DNA of 64,000 nucleotides from CAVYVZ01 sp963772065. Its GTDB lineage: Bacteria > Acidobacteriota > Vicinamibacteria > Vicinamibacterales > UBA2999. The notes beneath the pieces were generated by a model. That model ran no database searches. It had not been told where the DNA came from and saw nothing but the letters and a program-made list of their open reading frames with translations. Position numbers and translations under genes: made by a program. Location: positions 310,001-374,000 of the forward strand of contig CAVYVZ010000004.1 in assembly GCA_963772065.1 (NCBI GenBank). The letters run 5' to 3'. Of the stretch, positions 27,857 to 38,541 are shown piece by piece (position 1 is the first letter of the stretch; each line of letters begins with the position of its first letter).

Positions 27857-28468
27857 ATGCGCCACGTGAGCGACCCACGCGCCCAGCTGGTCCCGATGGT
27901 CGTCGAGCAGACGAACCGGGGCGAGCGCGCGTACGACATCTTCTCCCGCCTGCTGAAGGACAGCATCGTCTTCATCGGCACGCCCATCGACGACGGCGTG
28001 GCGAACCTCGCCATCGCGCAGATGCTCTTCCTGGAGGCGGAGGATCCCGACAAGGACATCCAGCTGTACATCAACAGCCCGGGTGGCTCGATCACTGCAG
28101 GGCTCGCGATCTACGACACGATGCAGTTCATCAAGCCGGAGGTGCAGACCACCTGCATCGGACAGGCAGCCTCGATGGCTGCGGTGCTCCTGGCGGGCGG
28201 CACGAAGGGCAAGCGGTTTTCGCTCCCCAATGCACGCATCGTCATCCACCAGCCGCTGATGCAGGGGCTGGCCGGACAAGCGACCGATATTGATATTCAT
28301 GCACGCGAAATCCTGCGCATGCGCGAGCGGCTCAACGAAATCCTGGTGCACCATACCGGGCAGCCGTTCAAGCGCATCCAGGAGGATACGGAGCGGGATT
28401 ACATCATGTCGGCGGACCAGGGGAAGGAATACGGGATTATCGATGACGTCATCCGGAAACGGGTGTAA
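27857..28468 (+). CDS. clpP: ATP-dependent Clp protease proteolytic subunit
   Basis: Serine peptidase S14 of about 203 residues. The catalytic Ser lies in CIGQAASMAAVLL, the His in ARIVIHQPLMQG, and the Asp follows in the C-terminal third. YINSPGGSITAGLAIYDTM is the oxyanion/handle region. It forms the double-ring chamber fed by ClpX, encoded next. The ATG at 27857 is preferred to an in-frame TTG 12 bases upstream, giving the usual length. Confidence 0.97.
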   Translation: MRHVSDPRAQLVPMVVEQTNRGERAYDIFSRLLKDSIVFIGTPIDDGVANLAIAQMLFLEAEDPDKDIQLYINSPGGSITAGLAIYDTMQFIKPEVQTTCIGQAASMAAVLLAGGTKGKRFSLPNARIVIHQPLMQGLAGQATDIDIHAREILRMRERLNEILVHHTGQPFKRIQEDTERDYIMSADQGKEYGIIDDVIRKRV

Positions 28469-28484
28469 CATCGGAAGGGCTTTG

Positions 28485-28531
28485 GGCTCTAGGCTTTAGG
28501 CCCGGGGGCCCAGAGCCGGGCGCCTAGAGCC
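28485..28531. repeat. Inverted repeat between clpP and clpX
   Basis: GGCTCTAGGC (28485-28494) and its exact complement GCCTAGAGCC (28522-28531) enclose a GC-rich inner palindrome around GGCCCGGGGGCC. A stable hairpin here could attenuate transcription or stabilise the clpP mRNA end. Confidence 0.75.
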
Positions 28532-28547
28532 GATAACAGTCAACAGC

Positions 28548-29795
28548 ATGGTCAAGAAGAACGGCGAGACCGAGATTCTCCGCTGCTCGTTCTGCAACAA
28601 GGACCAGAATGACGTCCGCAAGCTGATTGCGGGCCCAACGGTCTTCATTTGCGATGAGTGTGTCGAGGTCTGCAACGACATCATCGCGGATGACAACAAG
28701 TTCGAGAACCGCGGCGTCCGGTCGTCTCTGCCGTCGCCCCCCGAGATCAAGAAGTTCCTGGACGAGTACGTCATCGGCCAGGAGCGGACCAAGAAGAAGC
28801 TCGCCGTCGCCGTCTACAACCACTACAAGCGGATCGAGATTCAGAAGCAGCCGCGCAGCCGGAATGATGTCGAGCTGACCAAGTCGAACATCATGCTGAT
28901 CGGGCCGACGGGCACCGGCAAGACGCTCCTGGCCCAGACCCTCGCCAAGCTCCTCTCGGTCCCCTTCACCATCGTCGACGCGACCACCCTCACCGAAGCC
29001 GGGTACGTCGGCGAAGACGTCGAGAACATCATCCTCAAACTCCTGCAGGCTGCCGGTGGCGACATCGAGAAGTGCCAGCAGGGGATCATCTACATCGACG
29101 AAGTCGACAAGATCTGCCGCAAGGACGAGAACCCTTCCATCACCCGGGATGTCTCGGGCGAGGGCGTCCAGCAGGCGCTGCTGAAGATTCTGGAAGGCAC
29201 GGTCGCGAACGTCCCGCCGCAAGGCGGCCGCAAGCATCCCCACCAGGAGTTCTTCCAGATCGACACCACCAACATCCTCTTCATCTGCGGCGGCGCGTTC
29301 GTCGGCCTGGACAAGGTGATCGAGCGGCGCGTCGGCAAGAAGACGCTCGGCTTCAAGGCGGACGTGAAGTCGGTGAGCAAGCGCGAGGTGGGCGCCACGC
29401 TCGAATCGGTCGAGCCCGAGGATCTGATCAAGTACGGCTTGATCCCGGAGTTCGTCGGCCGCCTGCCGGTGGTCGGCACCCTGCACGAGCTCGACAAGCC
29501 GGCGCTCGTCCAGATCCTGACGCAACCGCGCAATGCCATCACGCGTCAGTACCAGAAGCTGTTCGAGTACGAGAACGTGAAGCTGCGCTTCACCGACGAC
29601 GCGCTCGAGGCGATTGCCGAGTCGGCGCTCACGCGCAAGATCGGCGCGCGCGGCCTGCGCATGATCATCGAAGACCTGATGCTCGATCTCATGTACTCGG
29701 TCCCCGGCCAGAAGAAGCTGCGTGAGGTCGTGGTCACGCGCGAGGTCGTCGAGGCCAAGGACAAGTCGATAACACTCATTGAGAAAGCAGGCTAA
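28548..29795 (+). CDS. clpX: Clp protease ATP-binding subunit ClpX
   Basis: 415-residue AAA+ unfoldase. The zinc-binding domain has Cys13, Cys16, Cys35 and Cys38 (CSFC...CDEC). Walker A is GPTGTGKTLLAQ, Walker B is IIYIDEVDKI, and the pore region contains GYVGEDVE. It recognises tagged substrates and threads them into ClpP. Full length, starting at ATG 28548. Confidence 0.98.
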   Translation: MVKKNGETEILRCSFCNKDQNDVRKLIAGPTVFICDECVEVCNDIIADDNKFENRGVRSSLPSPPEIKKFLDEYVIGQERTKKKLAVAVYNHYKRIEIQKQPRSRNDVELTKSNIMLIGPTGTGKTLLAQTLAKLLSVPFTIVDATTLTEAGYVGEDVENIILKLLQAAGGDIEKCQQGIIYIDEVDKICRKDENPSITRDVSGEGVQQALLKILEGTVANVPPQGGRKHPHQEFFQIDTTNILFICGGAFVGLDKVIERRVGKKTLGFKADVKSVSKREVGATLESVEPEDLIKYGLIPEFVGRLPVVGTLHELDKPALVQILTQPRNAITRQYQKLFEYENVKLRFTDDALEAIAESALTRKIGARGLRMIIEDLMLDLMYSVPGQKKLREVVVTREVVEAKDKSITLIEKAG

Positions 29796-29796
29796 C

Positions 29797-29836
29797 GGCT
29801 TAGGGCTTAAGCCTTAGGGCCTTGACGGCTTAGGCC
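29797..29836. repeat. GGCTTAGGGCTTAAGCC repeat between clpX and lon
   Basis: Same unit family as the repeat before tig but mostly in the opposite orientation (CTTAGGG), again around a GGCTTAAGCC-like core. It lies directly after the clpX stop and 11 bases before lon. Confidence 0.7.
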
Positions 29837-29847
29837 AAAGGAACCGA

Positions 29848-32226
<2,379 letters not shown>

Positions 32227-32820
32227 TTGAAAGTTAGCGCAGAGTTCGTCACGAGTGCGGCGAGCATTCGTGACTTTCCTCGTGATCGGCTGGCGGAAGT
32301 GGCGTTGGTCGGCCGGTCCAATGTGGGCAAATCGAGTCTGATCAATGCGCTCGTGAAGAGCACCATCGCGCGCACGAGCGCGGCGCCGGGAAAGACGCGG
32401 CTGGCGAACTTCTACCGTGTCACCCCTGCTGCCGGTCGGGCTTTTTACCTGGTCGACCTCCCGGGCTATGGATATGCCCGCGGCGGCGACCCCGCGGCCG
32501 AGGAATTTCGCCGGCTCGCGGAACAGTATTTCGGCCGGGACGGATCGCGCGGTGCGGTGCTCCTGGTCGATTCGCGCCACCCGGGACTCGAGGCGGACAT
32601 GGCCGCATGGGAGTGGATGCTGACGCAGCCCTTCCCGAAGGCGGTGTTCGCGTCGAAGGTGGACAAACTGACGCGCGCGGAACGCGCGCGTCATTCCCGT
32701 CAACTCGACTCGTTATTTGCTGGCCCGGTGCCGCTTGTCTCGGCGCATTCGGGCGAAGGACTGGAAGAACTGTGGAAGACGATCGTCAAACTGCCAAGCC
32801 TGCCGGAAACGGCGGAGTAG
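32227..32820 (+). CDS. engB: Ribosome-biogenesis GTPase EngB (YihA/YsxC)
   Basis: 197-residue TrmE-Era-like GTPase. G1 is VGRSNVGKSSLI, G2 contains GKTRLANFY, G3 is VDLPGYGYA and G4 is SKVDKL. It takes part in large-subunit assembly. The start is TTG at 32227, immediately after the lon stop. Its 3' end overlaps the probable rho start by 49 bases. Confidence 0.95.
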   Translation: MKVSAEFVTSAASIRDFPRDRLAEVALVGRSNVGKSSLINALVKSTIARTSAAPGKTRLANFYRVTPAAGRAFYLVDLPGYGYARGGDPAAEEFRRLAEQYFGRDGSRGAVLLVDSRHPGLEADMAAWEWMLTQPFPKAVFASKVDKLTRAERARHSRQLDSLFAGPVPLVSAHSGEGLEELWKTIVKLPSLPETAE

Positions 32821-34178
32821 AAAAAGGTCGAAGCGAGAAAGGCGTTGTCGCCACGGCGACAGCCACCGCCACCGCTCCCGCCACCGCTCCCGCCCCGCCC
32901 GCCGGCGCCCCCGCCCAATCCATCTCGTTGTCGGCCATGAAGGAGATGAGCATCTCCGCGCTGACCAAGATCGCCAAGGAGCTGGAGATCGCCGGCGCCA
33001 CCGGCATGCGCAAGCAGGAGCTCATCTTCGAGATTCTGCGCGTGCGCGCCGAGAAGAGCGGCAACATCTTTTCGGAAGGGGTGCTCGAGACGCTCCCCGA
33101 CGGCTTCGGCTTCCTGCGCGCGCCGGATTACAACTACCTGCCCGGCCCGGACGACATCTACGTCTCGCCGTCGCAGATCCGGAAGTTCGATCTGCACACC
33201 GGCGACACCGTATCCGGCGTCATCCGGCCGCCGAAGGACGGCGAGCGCTACTTCGCGCTCATCAAGGTCGAGGCGATCAACTTCGAGCCGCCCGAGAAGG
33301 TCAAGGAGAAGATCTTCTTCGAGAACCTGACGCCCCTGTATCCGCAGGAGAAGATCCGCCTCGAGACCGACGGCGAAAACCTGTCGGGCCGCGTGATGGA
33401 TCTGCTCACGCCGCTCGGCAAGGGGCAGCGCGGCCTGATTGTCGCGCCGCCGCGGACGGGCAAGACGATGCTGCTCCAGAGCATCGCGAACAGCATCACG
33501 ACGAACCATCCGGAGGTGTACCTGATCGTGCTGCTCATCGACGAGCGGCCGGAAGAGGTCACCGACATGCAGCGCTCCGTGCGTGGCGAGGTGATCTCGT
33601 CCACGTTCGACGAGCCGGCGCAGCGGCACGTGCAGGTCGCCGAGATGGTGATCGAGAAGGCGAAGCGCCTCGTCGAGCACAAGAAGGATGTCGTCATCCT
33701 GCTCGACTCGATCACGCGCCTCGCGCGCGCCTACAACACGATCGTGCCGGCCTCCGGCAAGGTGCTCTCGGGCGGCGTGGACAGCAACGCGCTCCAGCGT
33801 CCGAAGCGGTTCTTCGGCGCGGCGCGGAACATCGAGGAAGGCGGCTCGCTGACGATCGTCGCGACCGCGCTCATCGACACCGGCTCGCGCATGGACGAGG
33901 TGATCTTCGAGGAGTTCAAGGGGACCGGCAACTCCGAAATCCATCTGGATCGCAAGCTGACCGACCGCCGCGTGTTCCCGTCGATCGACATCACGAAGAG
34001 CGGCACGCGGAAGGAGGAGCTCCTGTTGCCGAAGGAGGAGCTGAACCGCGTGTGGGTGCTGCGGAAGGTGCTGACGCCGCTGTCGCCCAGCGAGGCGATG
34101 GAGCTGCTGCTCTCGAAGATGGCGAAGACGAAAGCGAACGCGGAGTTCCTCGCCGCGATGGCTTCCGGCAAGAGCTAG
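32772..34178 (+). CDS. rho: Transcription termination factor Rho
   Basis: Hexameric RNA helicase that ends transcription. The Rho_N domain is SISALTKIAKELEIAGATGM, the cold-shock-type RNA-binding domain includes DGFGFLRAPDYNYLPGPDD, the ATPase P-loop is VAPPRTGKTMLLQ, and the Q-loop region has LDSITRLARAYN. The GTG at 32772 gives 468 residues with an Ala/Thr/Pro-rich lead; ATGs at 32937 or 32946 would start directly at Rho_N. A low-complexity N-terminal lead before Rho_N is seen in relatives, so the longer form is preferred. It ends convergent with the next gene, overlapping by 4 bases. Confidence 0.95.
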   Translation: MEDDRQTAKPAGNGGVEKGRSEKGVVATATATATAPATAPAPPAGAPAQSISLSAMKEMSISALTKIAKELEIAGATGMRKQELIFEILRVRAEKSGNIFSEGVLETLPDGFGFLRAPDYNYLPGPDDIYVSPSQIRKFDLHTGDTVSGVIRPPKDGERYFALIKVEAINFEPPEKVKEKIFFENLTPLYPQEKIRLETDGENLSGRVMDLLTPLGKGQRGLIVAPPRTGKTMLLQSIANSITTNHPEVYLIVLLIDERPEEVTDMQRSVRGEVISSTFDEPAQRHVQVAEMVIEKAKRLVEHKKDVVILLDSITRLARAYNTIVPASGKVLSGGVDSNALQRPKRFFGAARNIEEGGSLTIVATALIDTGSRMDEVIFEEFKGTGNSEIHLDRKLTDRRVFPSIDITKSGTRKEELLLPKEELNRVWVLRKVLTPLSPSEAMELLLSKMAKTKANAEFLAAMASGKS

Positions 34179-36463
34179 TCAGGTCCCGACCAGATTTCGA
34201 GTTCAGCGAGTGACCACGTGGCCACCGGGTCGGTGGCCATCTGACGTAAGCGGATGTAGCGCGCCCGCCGGCTTGCGAACGGCACGGCCACCGTGAGCGA
34301 GGGTCCTGGCCGTTCGATCGCCTGCGCGATGAGCAGGCTCCTGACCCCGCCATCCCAGGCGGCGTCCCATGACACGCCGTCGACCGACGTCTGCAGCAGC
34401 AGATGCCGCGGGTAGCCGGTGTCGTGCCTCGCCATCTTCTGTACCACCGCGCCGACTGTGCGCGGCTCTCCCATATCGACCAAAAGCTCGTGTCCGGGCC
34501 GCTGCGGCCCACAGTCCCATCTCGTGCGGTCGTCTCCGTCCACGGCTCGCCTCGCACGGTCGGCTTCGCACGAGGCGCGCACGCTCTGGATCGGAAGCCG
34601 TGCTCCGCGGTGGTCGAGGCGGGGCACCGCTTCGCGGCGCGGAATCATGTACTGAACCGCGCCCGAACGGGCGGCGGTCACGACCACGCCCGGCTGCCGC
34701 TCGATCATGTCGCGCAAGCCTCGCTCGCCTTCGGCGACGATGACGTGCAGATCGCCGCGCGCGACGAACGGCGCGACGGCGCCGGCCTCGGCATCGCGGG
34801 CGGCGTCGAGCAGGACCGGGTAGTAGGCGGGAAAGTATCCGCTGTAGCCGTTCACGGATCGCCAGCCGCCGGTGACCGCGCGGAACTCGGCGGCAATGTC
34901 GGCCAGGCTGCCCATCGGTAGCGTCAGGACGGCGGCTCCGCTCAGCGCGCGGGCGTCAGGCACACCGTGCGGCACGGGGCCGGCGGGCAGGCGCTCGATC
35001 CAGCTGTCGGTGAGAATCAGCGCGCTCGCGAGCACGAGACCGCCCGCAGCGATCGAACGGCGGCGGCCCTTGAAGATCGACGCGGCCACGAAGCCGACGA
35101 GCATCGCGAGGCACATCGTGGTCAACACCCAGAATCGCGCGGGCACGCGCAGGCCCCCAACGCCCGGCAGATCCATCAGCAGCGCGAACGGCGCCTGAAA
35201 GCCGCGCGGCTGCCCCATGAATGTGACCACGGGGCCGAGGGCGAGCAGCCAGGTGACGAGCGCGGCCACGAGGTAGAAGCCGGACGCGGACGACTCTGCT
35301 GCGGCCGCACGAACGCCGGGCGACGTGAGCAGGCTCAACACCAGCGCTGTGGTCGCCAACATCACCGGCTTGGCGATCGAAGATGCCGAGATGCTCAGCG
35401 GCCCGAGCGCGATCGACCACGGGCCCGCGACGAGGACGCTGCACGTGACGGCGGCGAAGGCAAGGCCGGCCGCGAACAGCAGGCGGCTGCCGGCCGTGAG
35501 CATTCGGGCAAGCCGCGTCTCGGGCCGCGACCGCACGGCGAGACGGAACATGGCGACAGCGCTGATGCCGGCGATGGCGGCACCGGGAAACAGCTGGCCC
35601 TCGGGCCGGCAGGCGATCTGCAGCCAGCCCCAGAATGCAAGGTGCGAGGGTGCGCACAGAATGGCCGCCAGGTCGGCGCTGTAGGTGCGCACCTCGCCGG
35701 GGTCGCGCGCGAACCCGTGCAGCGCATGCACGCTCATGTAGGTGGCTGCGACCGGCACGAGCGGCAGCGCGGCGACAAGCGTCGAGGCGGCGATGGCGGC
35801 AAGGGCCCCCCACCTTCCGCGCGCTACGACGAACCAGAGGACCCACAGGCCGACCAGCAGCGAGAAGAAGACCAGCATGTACCAATTCGTCGCCGCCTGA
35901 AGCATCCACGCCGCACCGTACAGAAGGAGCCACCACCGGCGGCCCGTGTCGAGGTACGAGTGCAGTCCGAGGAGGGCGAGCGGCGCCCAGAACGACGCGA
36001 GCATCTGAAGGTGCGGGAGCCCCGCGAAGCGGTACGGCGCGAACGCGAACGCGAGGCCGGCGAGAAACGCGCCGGCGCCGCTTCGGGTGAGCCGGTACGC
36101 CAGCGCGAACATCGCGAGGCCGCAGAGAGGAAACGTGAGCAGCGCGATCGCGTTGTAGGTGACGACGGCGTCGCGCGTGATCCACTGGATCGGCGTCGAC
36201 AGCGGGCTGAGGCCGAGAAAGTGCTCGGAGAACGCCAGGGCCCCGCGGGTCGGATCGAAGATCGGAATCTGCCACCATCGCTCGGTGAGCGGCAGGACCG
36301 TCGCATTCCAGTGAAGCACCGCGGCGACCAACAGCGGGTCGCCTTCGTCGCCGGCAATCAGCGTATCGAGATGCAGCAGCAGGCCGCGTCCGAGGAATGC
36401 CGTGACGGCGGCGTATACGGCGACGCTCGCAAGCGCGGCAGGCGCGAACAGTCGTAGCGTCAT
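34175..36463 (-). CDS. GT-C-like polytopic membrane protein with C-terminal discoidin-like domain
   Basis: 762 residues with about 12 transmembrane helices and large loops, the layout of GT-C glycosyltransferases that use polyprenyl-phosphate sugars. An early periplasmic loop has GDEGDPLLVAAVLHWN, containing an acidic pair such enzymes use for catalysis. The last ~130 residues are soluble and resemble an F5/8 type C (discoidin) fold: RRAVDGDDRTRWDCGPQRPG, LLVDMGEPRTVGAVV and RYIRLRQMA. Such domains bind carbohydrate. The ATG at 36463 is used; divergent from the next methyltransferase. Confidence 0.75.
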   Translation of the reverse strand: MTLRLFAPAALASVAVYAAVTAFLGRGLLLHLDTLIAGDEGDPLLVAAVLHWNATVLPLTERWWQIPIFDPTRGALAFSEHFLGLSPLSTPIQWITRDAVVTYNAIALLTFPLCGLAMFALAYRLTRSGAGAFLAGLAFAFAPYRFAGLPHLQMLASFWAPLALLGLHSYLDTGRRWWLLLYGAAWMLQAATNWYMLVFFSLLVGLWVLWFVVARGRWGALAAIAASTLVAALPLVPVAATYMSVHALHGFARDPGEVRTYSADLAAILCAPSHLAFWGWLQIACRPEGQLFPGAAIAGISAVAMFRLAVRSRPETRLARMLTAGSRLLFAAGLAFAAVTCSVLVAGPWSIALGPLSISASSIAKPVMLATTALVLSLLTSPGVRAAAAESSASGFYLVAALVTWLLALGPVVTFMGQPRGFQAPFALLMDLPGVGGLRVPARFWVLTTMCLAMLVGFVAASIFKGRRRSIAAGGLVLASALILTDSWIERLPAGPVPHGVPDARALSGAAVLTLPMGSLADIAAEFRAVTGGWRSVNGYSGYFPAYYPVLLDAARDAEAGAVAPFVARGDLHVIVAEGERGLRDMIERQPGVVVTAARSGAVQYMIPRREAVPRLDHRGARLPIQSVRASCEADRARRAVDGDDRTRWDCGPQRPGHELLVDMGEPRTVGAVVQKMARHDTGYPRHLLLQTSVDGVSWDAAWDGGVRSLLIAQAIERPGPSLTVAVPFASRRARYIRLRQMATDPVATWSLAELEIWSGPD

Positions 36464-36519
36464 GCCTGGGGTTGGAACACTCGTGTACCTGTGGTACGGT
36501 GCCGAAGGACCTTCACGAA

Positions 36520-37260
36520 GTGACGACAATCGACCGCCGGTACACGCAGACGCAGGACCGCTACGCCGCCGACGATCTCGAGATCATGCAGCAGGCGCAG
36601 CGCTATTCGGAACACGTCTTCAACCTCTTCCGCGGGCACATCGGCCGCCGGGTGCTCGAGGTGGGATGCGGCATCAGCACGATGAGCCGCCGGCTGATCG
36701 GGGTCGCTGAACTGGTCGTCGGCATCGAGCCGAATCCAACCTGCGTGGCGATCGCGCGCCGCACGCTCGGCGACGATCCACGGTTCGAGCTGCGGGCCTG
36801 TCACCTCGAAGAGTGCGATCGGATAGAGCTCGCGAGCCAGCGCTTCGATACGGTCTTCTGCATCAACGTCCTCGAGCACATCAGCGACGACGTGGCGGCC
36901 CTCAGGACGTTCCGTGATGTCATCGTCCGGGGCGGTCACGTGCTGATCTTCGTTCCGGCGGTGCAGGCGGCCTACGGGCCGCTCGATGCGGCGCTCGGCC
37001 ACCATCGCCGGTATTCTAAGCGCTCGCTGTCGAAAGCCTTCGCGGATGCCGGCATCGAGCTGCTGTCGCTGCGCTACACGAATCCGGTCGGCCTCCTTGG
37101 ATGGATGGCCGGCGCCTACGTGACACGATCGACCCAGCACAGCTCGAAGCAGATTCGAATCTTCGAAACGCTCGTAGCGCCGTGGGCGCTGCCGCTCGAG
37201 CGCTTCATTCCGCCGCCAATCGGGCTTTCGCTGGTTGCTATCGGCCGGCGGTCAGCGTAG
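36520..37260 (+). CDS. Class-I SAM-dependent methyltransferase
   Basis: 246 residues with motif I RRVLEVGCGISTMSRRLI, the acidic VVGIEPNPTC, and motif IV DTVFCINVLEHISDDVAALR. Then comes FVPAVQAAYGPLDAALGHHR, a loop found in methyltransferases that act near glycosyltransferases. The start is GTG at 36520, with AAGGA about 10 bases upstream; a GTG at 36499 or TTG at 36472 would lengthen it. It is divergent from the GT-C-like gene and may modify the same lipid or glycan; that link is inferred. Confidence 0.8.
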   Translation: MTTIDRRYTQTQDRYAADDLEIMQQAQRYSEHVFNLFRGHIGRRVLEVGCGISTMSRRLIGVAELVVGIEPNPTCVAIARRTLGDDPRFELRACHLEECDRIELASQRFDTVFCINVLEHISDDVAALRTFRDVIVRGGHVLIFVPAVQAAYGPLDAALGHHRRYSKRSLSKAFADAGIELLSLRYTNPVGLLGWMAGAYVTRSTQHSSKQIRIFETLVAPWALPLERFIPPPIGLSLVAIGRRSA

Positions 37261-37341
37261 TTCGTCGGTTCGTTGGTTCGTTGGTTCGTTGGTTCGTTGG
37301 ACGAGGAACCGCCGAACCCAGGAACCGCCGAACCAACGAAC
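37261..37341. repeat. GGTTCGTT tandem with inverted CCGAACCAACGAA arm
   Basis: Four direct GGTTCGTT units (8-base period) are followed by a spaced inverted arm with AGGAACCGCCGAACC repeated twice and CCGAACCAACGAA. The arms can pair. It ends just before the -10 box of rpmE. Confidence 0.8.
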
Positions 37342-37344
37342 TGA

Positions 37345-37350
37345 TATAAT
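37345..37350 (+). promoter_or_regulatory. Consensus -10 box of rpmE
   Basis: TATAAT lies 32 bases before the rpmE start. No good -35 is seen; the upstream position falls in the inverted repeat arm. Confidence 0.5.
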
Positions 37351-37382
37351 CAGAGTTTCTCAAAGTTCCCAAGGAGCTGACC

Positions 37383-37673
37383 GTGAAGGAAGGGATTCAT
37401 CCAAAATACAACGAGGTCGAGGTCCGGTGTGCGTGTGGCAACACGTTCAAGACGCGTTCGACCAAGCCCGAGCTGCATCTGGAAATCTGCTCGGCGTGCC
37501 ATCCGTTCTTCACGGGTCGCCAGAAGCTGATCGACACCGAGGGCCGCGTCGAGCGGTTCACGAAGAAATTCGGCGCGCAGACGTCCGAACAGCGCAAGAC
37601 TGCCGCAAAGGCCGCGAAGACCGCGAAGACGGCGACTGCCAAGGGCAAGAAGAAGACCGCCGCTACGGCCTGA
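37383..37673 (+). CDS. rpmE: 50S ribosomal protein L31 with Lys/Ala-rich tail
   Basis: 96 residues. The L31 core KEGIHPKYNEVEVRCACGN contains the zinc-binding CxC, and EICSACHPFFTG has the CxxC pair, so this is the zinc (C+) form. L31 is usually near 70 residues; here about 25 extra residues form a repeating KTAAKAAKTAKTA-type tail. The GTG start at 37383 has an AAGGAG ribosome-binding site. The 3' end overlaps the convergent agmatinase-family gene by 11 bases. Confidence 0.95.
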   Translation: MKEGIHPKYNEVEVRCACGNTFKTRSTKPELHLEICSACHPFFTGRQKLIDTEGRVERFTKKFGAQTSEQRKTAAKAAKTAKTATAKGKKKTAATA

Positions 37674-38469
37674 GCAACCGCGCTGCGATTTCCTTCACGA
37701 TCTTCGCGGCTACCATCGCCGTCACGCCGTCGCGGTCCCGCGAGGGGTTCAGCTCCACCACATCCGCTCCGACGAGCTGACCACGAAACCCGTGCACGAT
37801 CCGCAGGACCTCGCGGACGCTGAGGCCTCCCGGCTCGTGGTGTGACACCCCTGGCGCAAAGGCGGGGTCGAGGACGTCGAGATCGACCGAGAGATAAACG
37901 GGTCCTTCGAACGCCAGATCGAAGCTCCCTGTCCAGTCGCGCATCTGCACCTGCTCCACCGGGAAACGCTGTAGATGCCGCCGCTGCGGCTCGTTCATCG
38001 TCCGAATGCCCACCTGCACCAGCCGCGATGCAATCCCGACCTCCATGATGCGCGCGAACACGGATGCATGGGAGTGCGGCTGCCCCTCGAAGTCGTCATA
38101 GAAATCAGGATGCGCGTCGAGGTGCAGGATCGCCAGCCCCGGAAAGCGGCACGCGTGCGCGCGGGCGATCGGGCACGTCATCGCGTGATCGCCGCCGAGC
38201 GCGATCACCGAGGCATTGCGGGCGAGCAGGTCGGACGTCTCGTGCGCAATCACATCGGAAGCGGCTGCGGCGTCGCCCGGCGGCAGCGTCACGTCACCCG
38301 CATCGGCGAGGTTGTGCCCGAGCGCGAGCTCGTGTCCGTCTTCCGTCGACATGTTCGATGACGCGCTGGCCAACGCCCGCCGGATAGCAGCGGGCCCCTC
38401 CGCGGCGCCCCGCATGAACGAGGACTGCTCATCCCACGGCACGCCGAGCAGCGTCACGGCACTAGTCAC
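37663..38469 (-). CDS. speB: Agmatinase/arginase-family ureohydrolase
   Basis: 268-residue manganese ureohydrolase. The metal-ligand motifs are all present: ALGGDHAMTCP, LHLDAHPDFYDDF and YLSVDLDVLDPAFAPGVSHH. The family includes agmatinase, arginase and formimidoylglutamase; the length and the SHHEPGGLS segment fit agmatinase best, giving putrescine from agmatine. It is monocistronic in appearance, with 72 bases to the next gene. Confidence 0.85.
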   Translation of the reverse strand: MTSAVTLLGVPWDEQSSFMRGAAEGPAAIRRALASASSNMSTEDGHELALGHNLADAGDVTLPPGDAAAASDVIAHETSDLLARNASVIALGGDHAMTCPIARAHACRFPGLAILHLDAHPDFYDDFEGQPHSHASVFARIMEVGIASRLVQVGIRTMNEPQRRHLQRFPVEQVQMRDWTGSFDLAFEGPVYLSVDLDVLDPAFAPGVSHHEPGGLSVREVLRIVHGFRGQLVGADVVELNPSRDRDGVTAMVAAKIVKEIAARLLRP

Positions 38470-38541
38470 AACACCGATGCTCTGTCTTTCGGGCTGCCGA
38501 TCGTCCGGAACGTGATCGGAGAGCGCAATCGCGGATGATCG

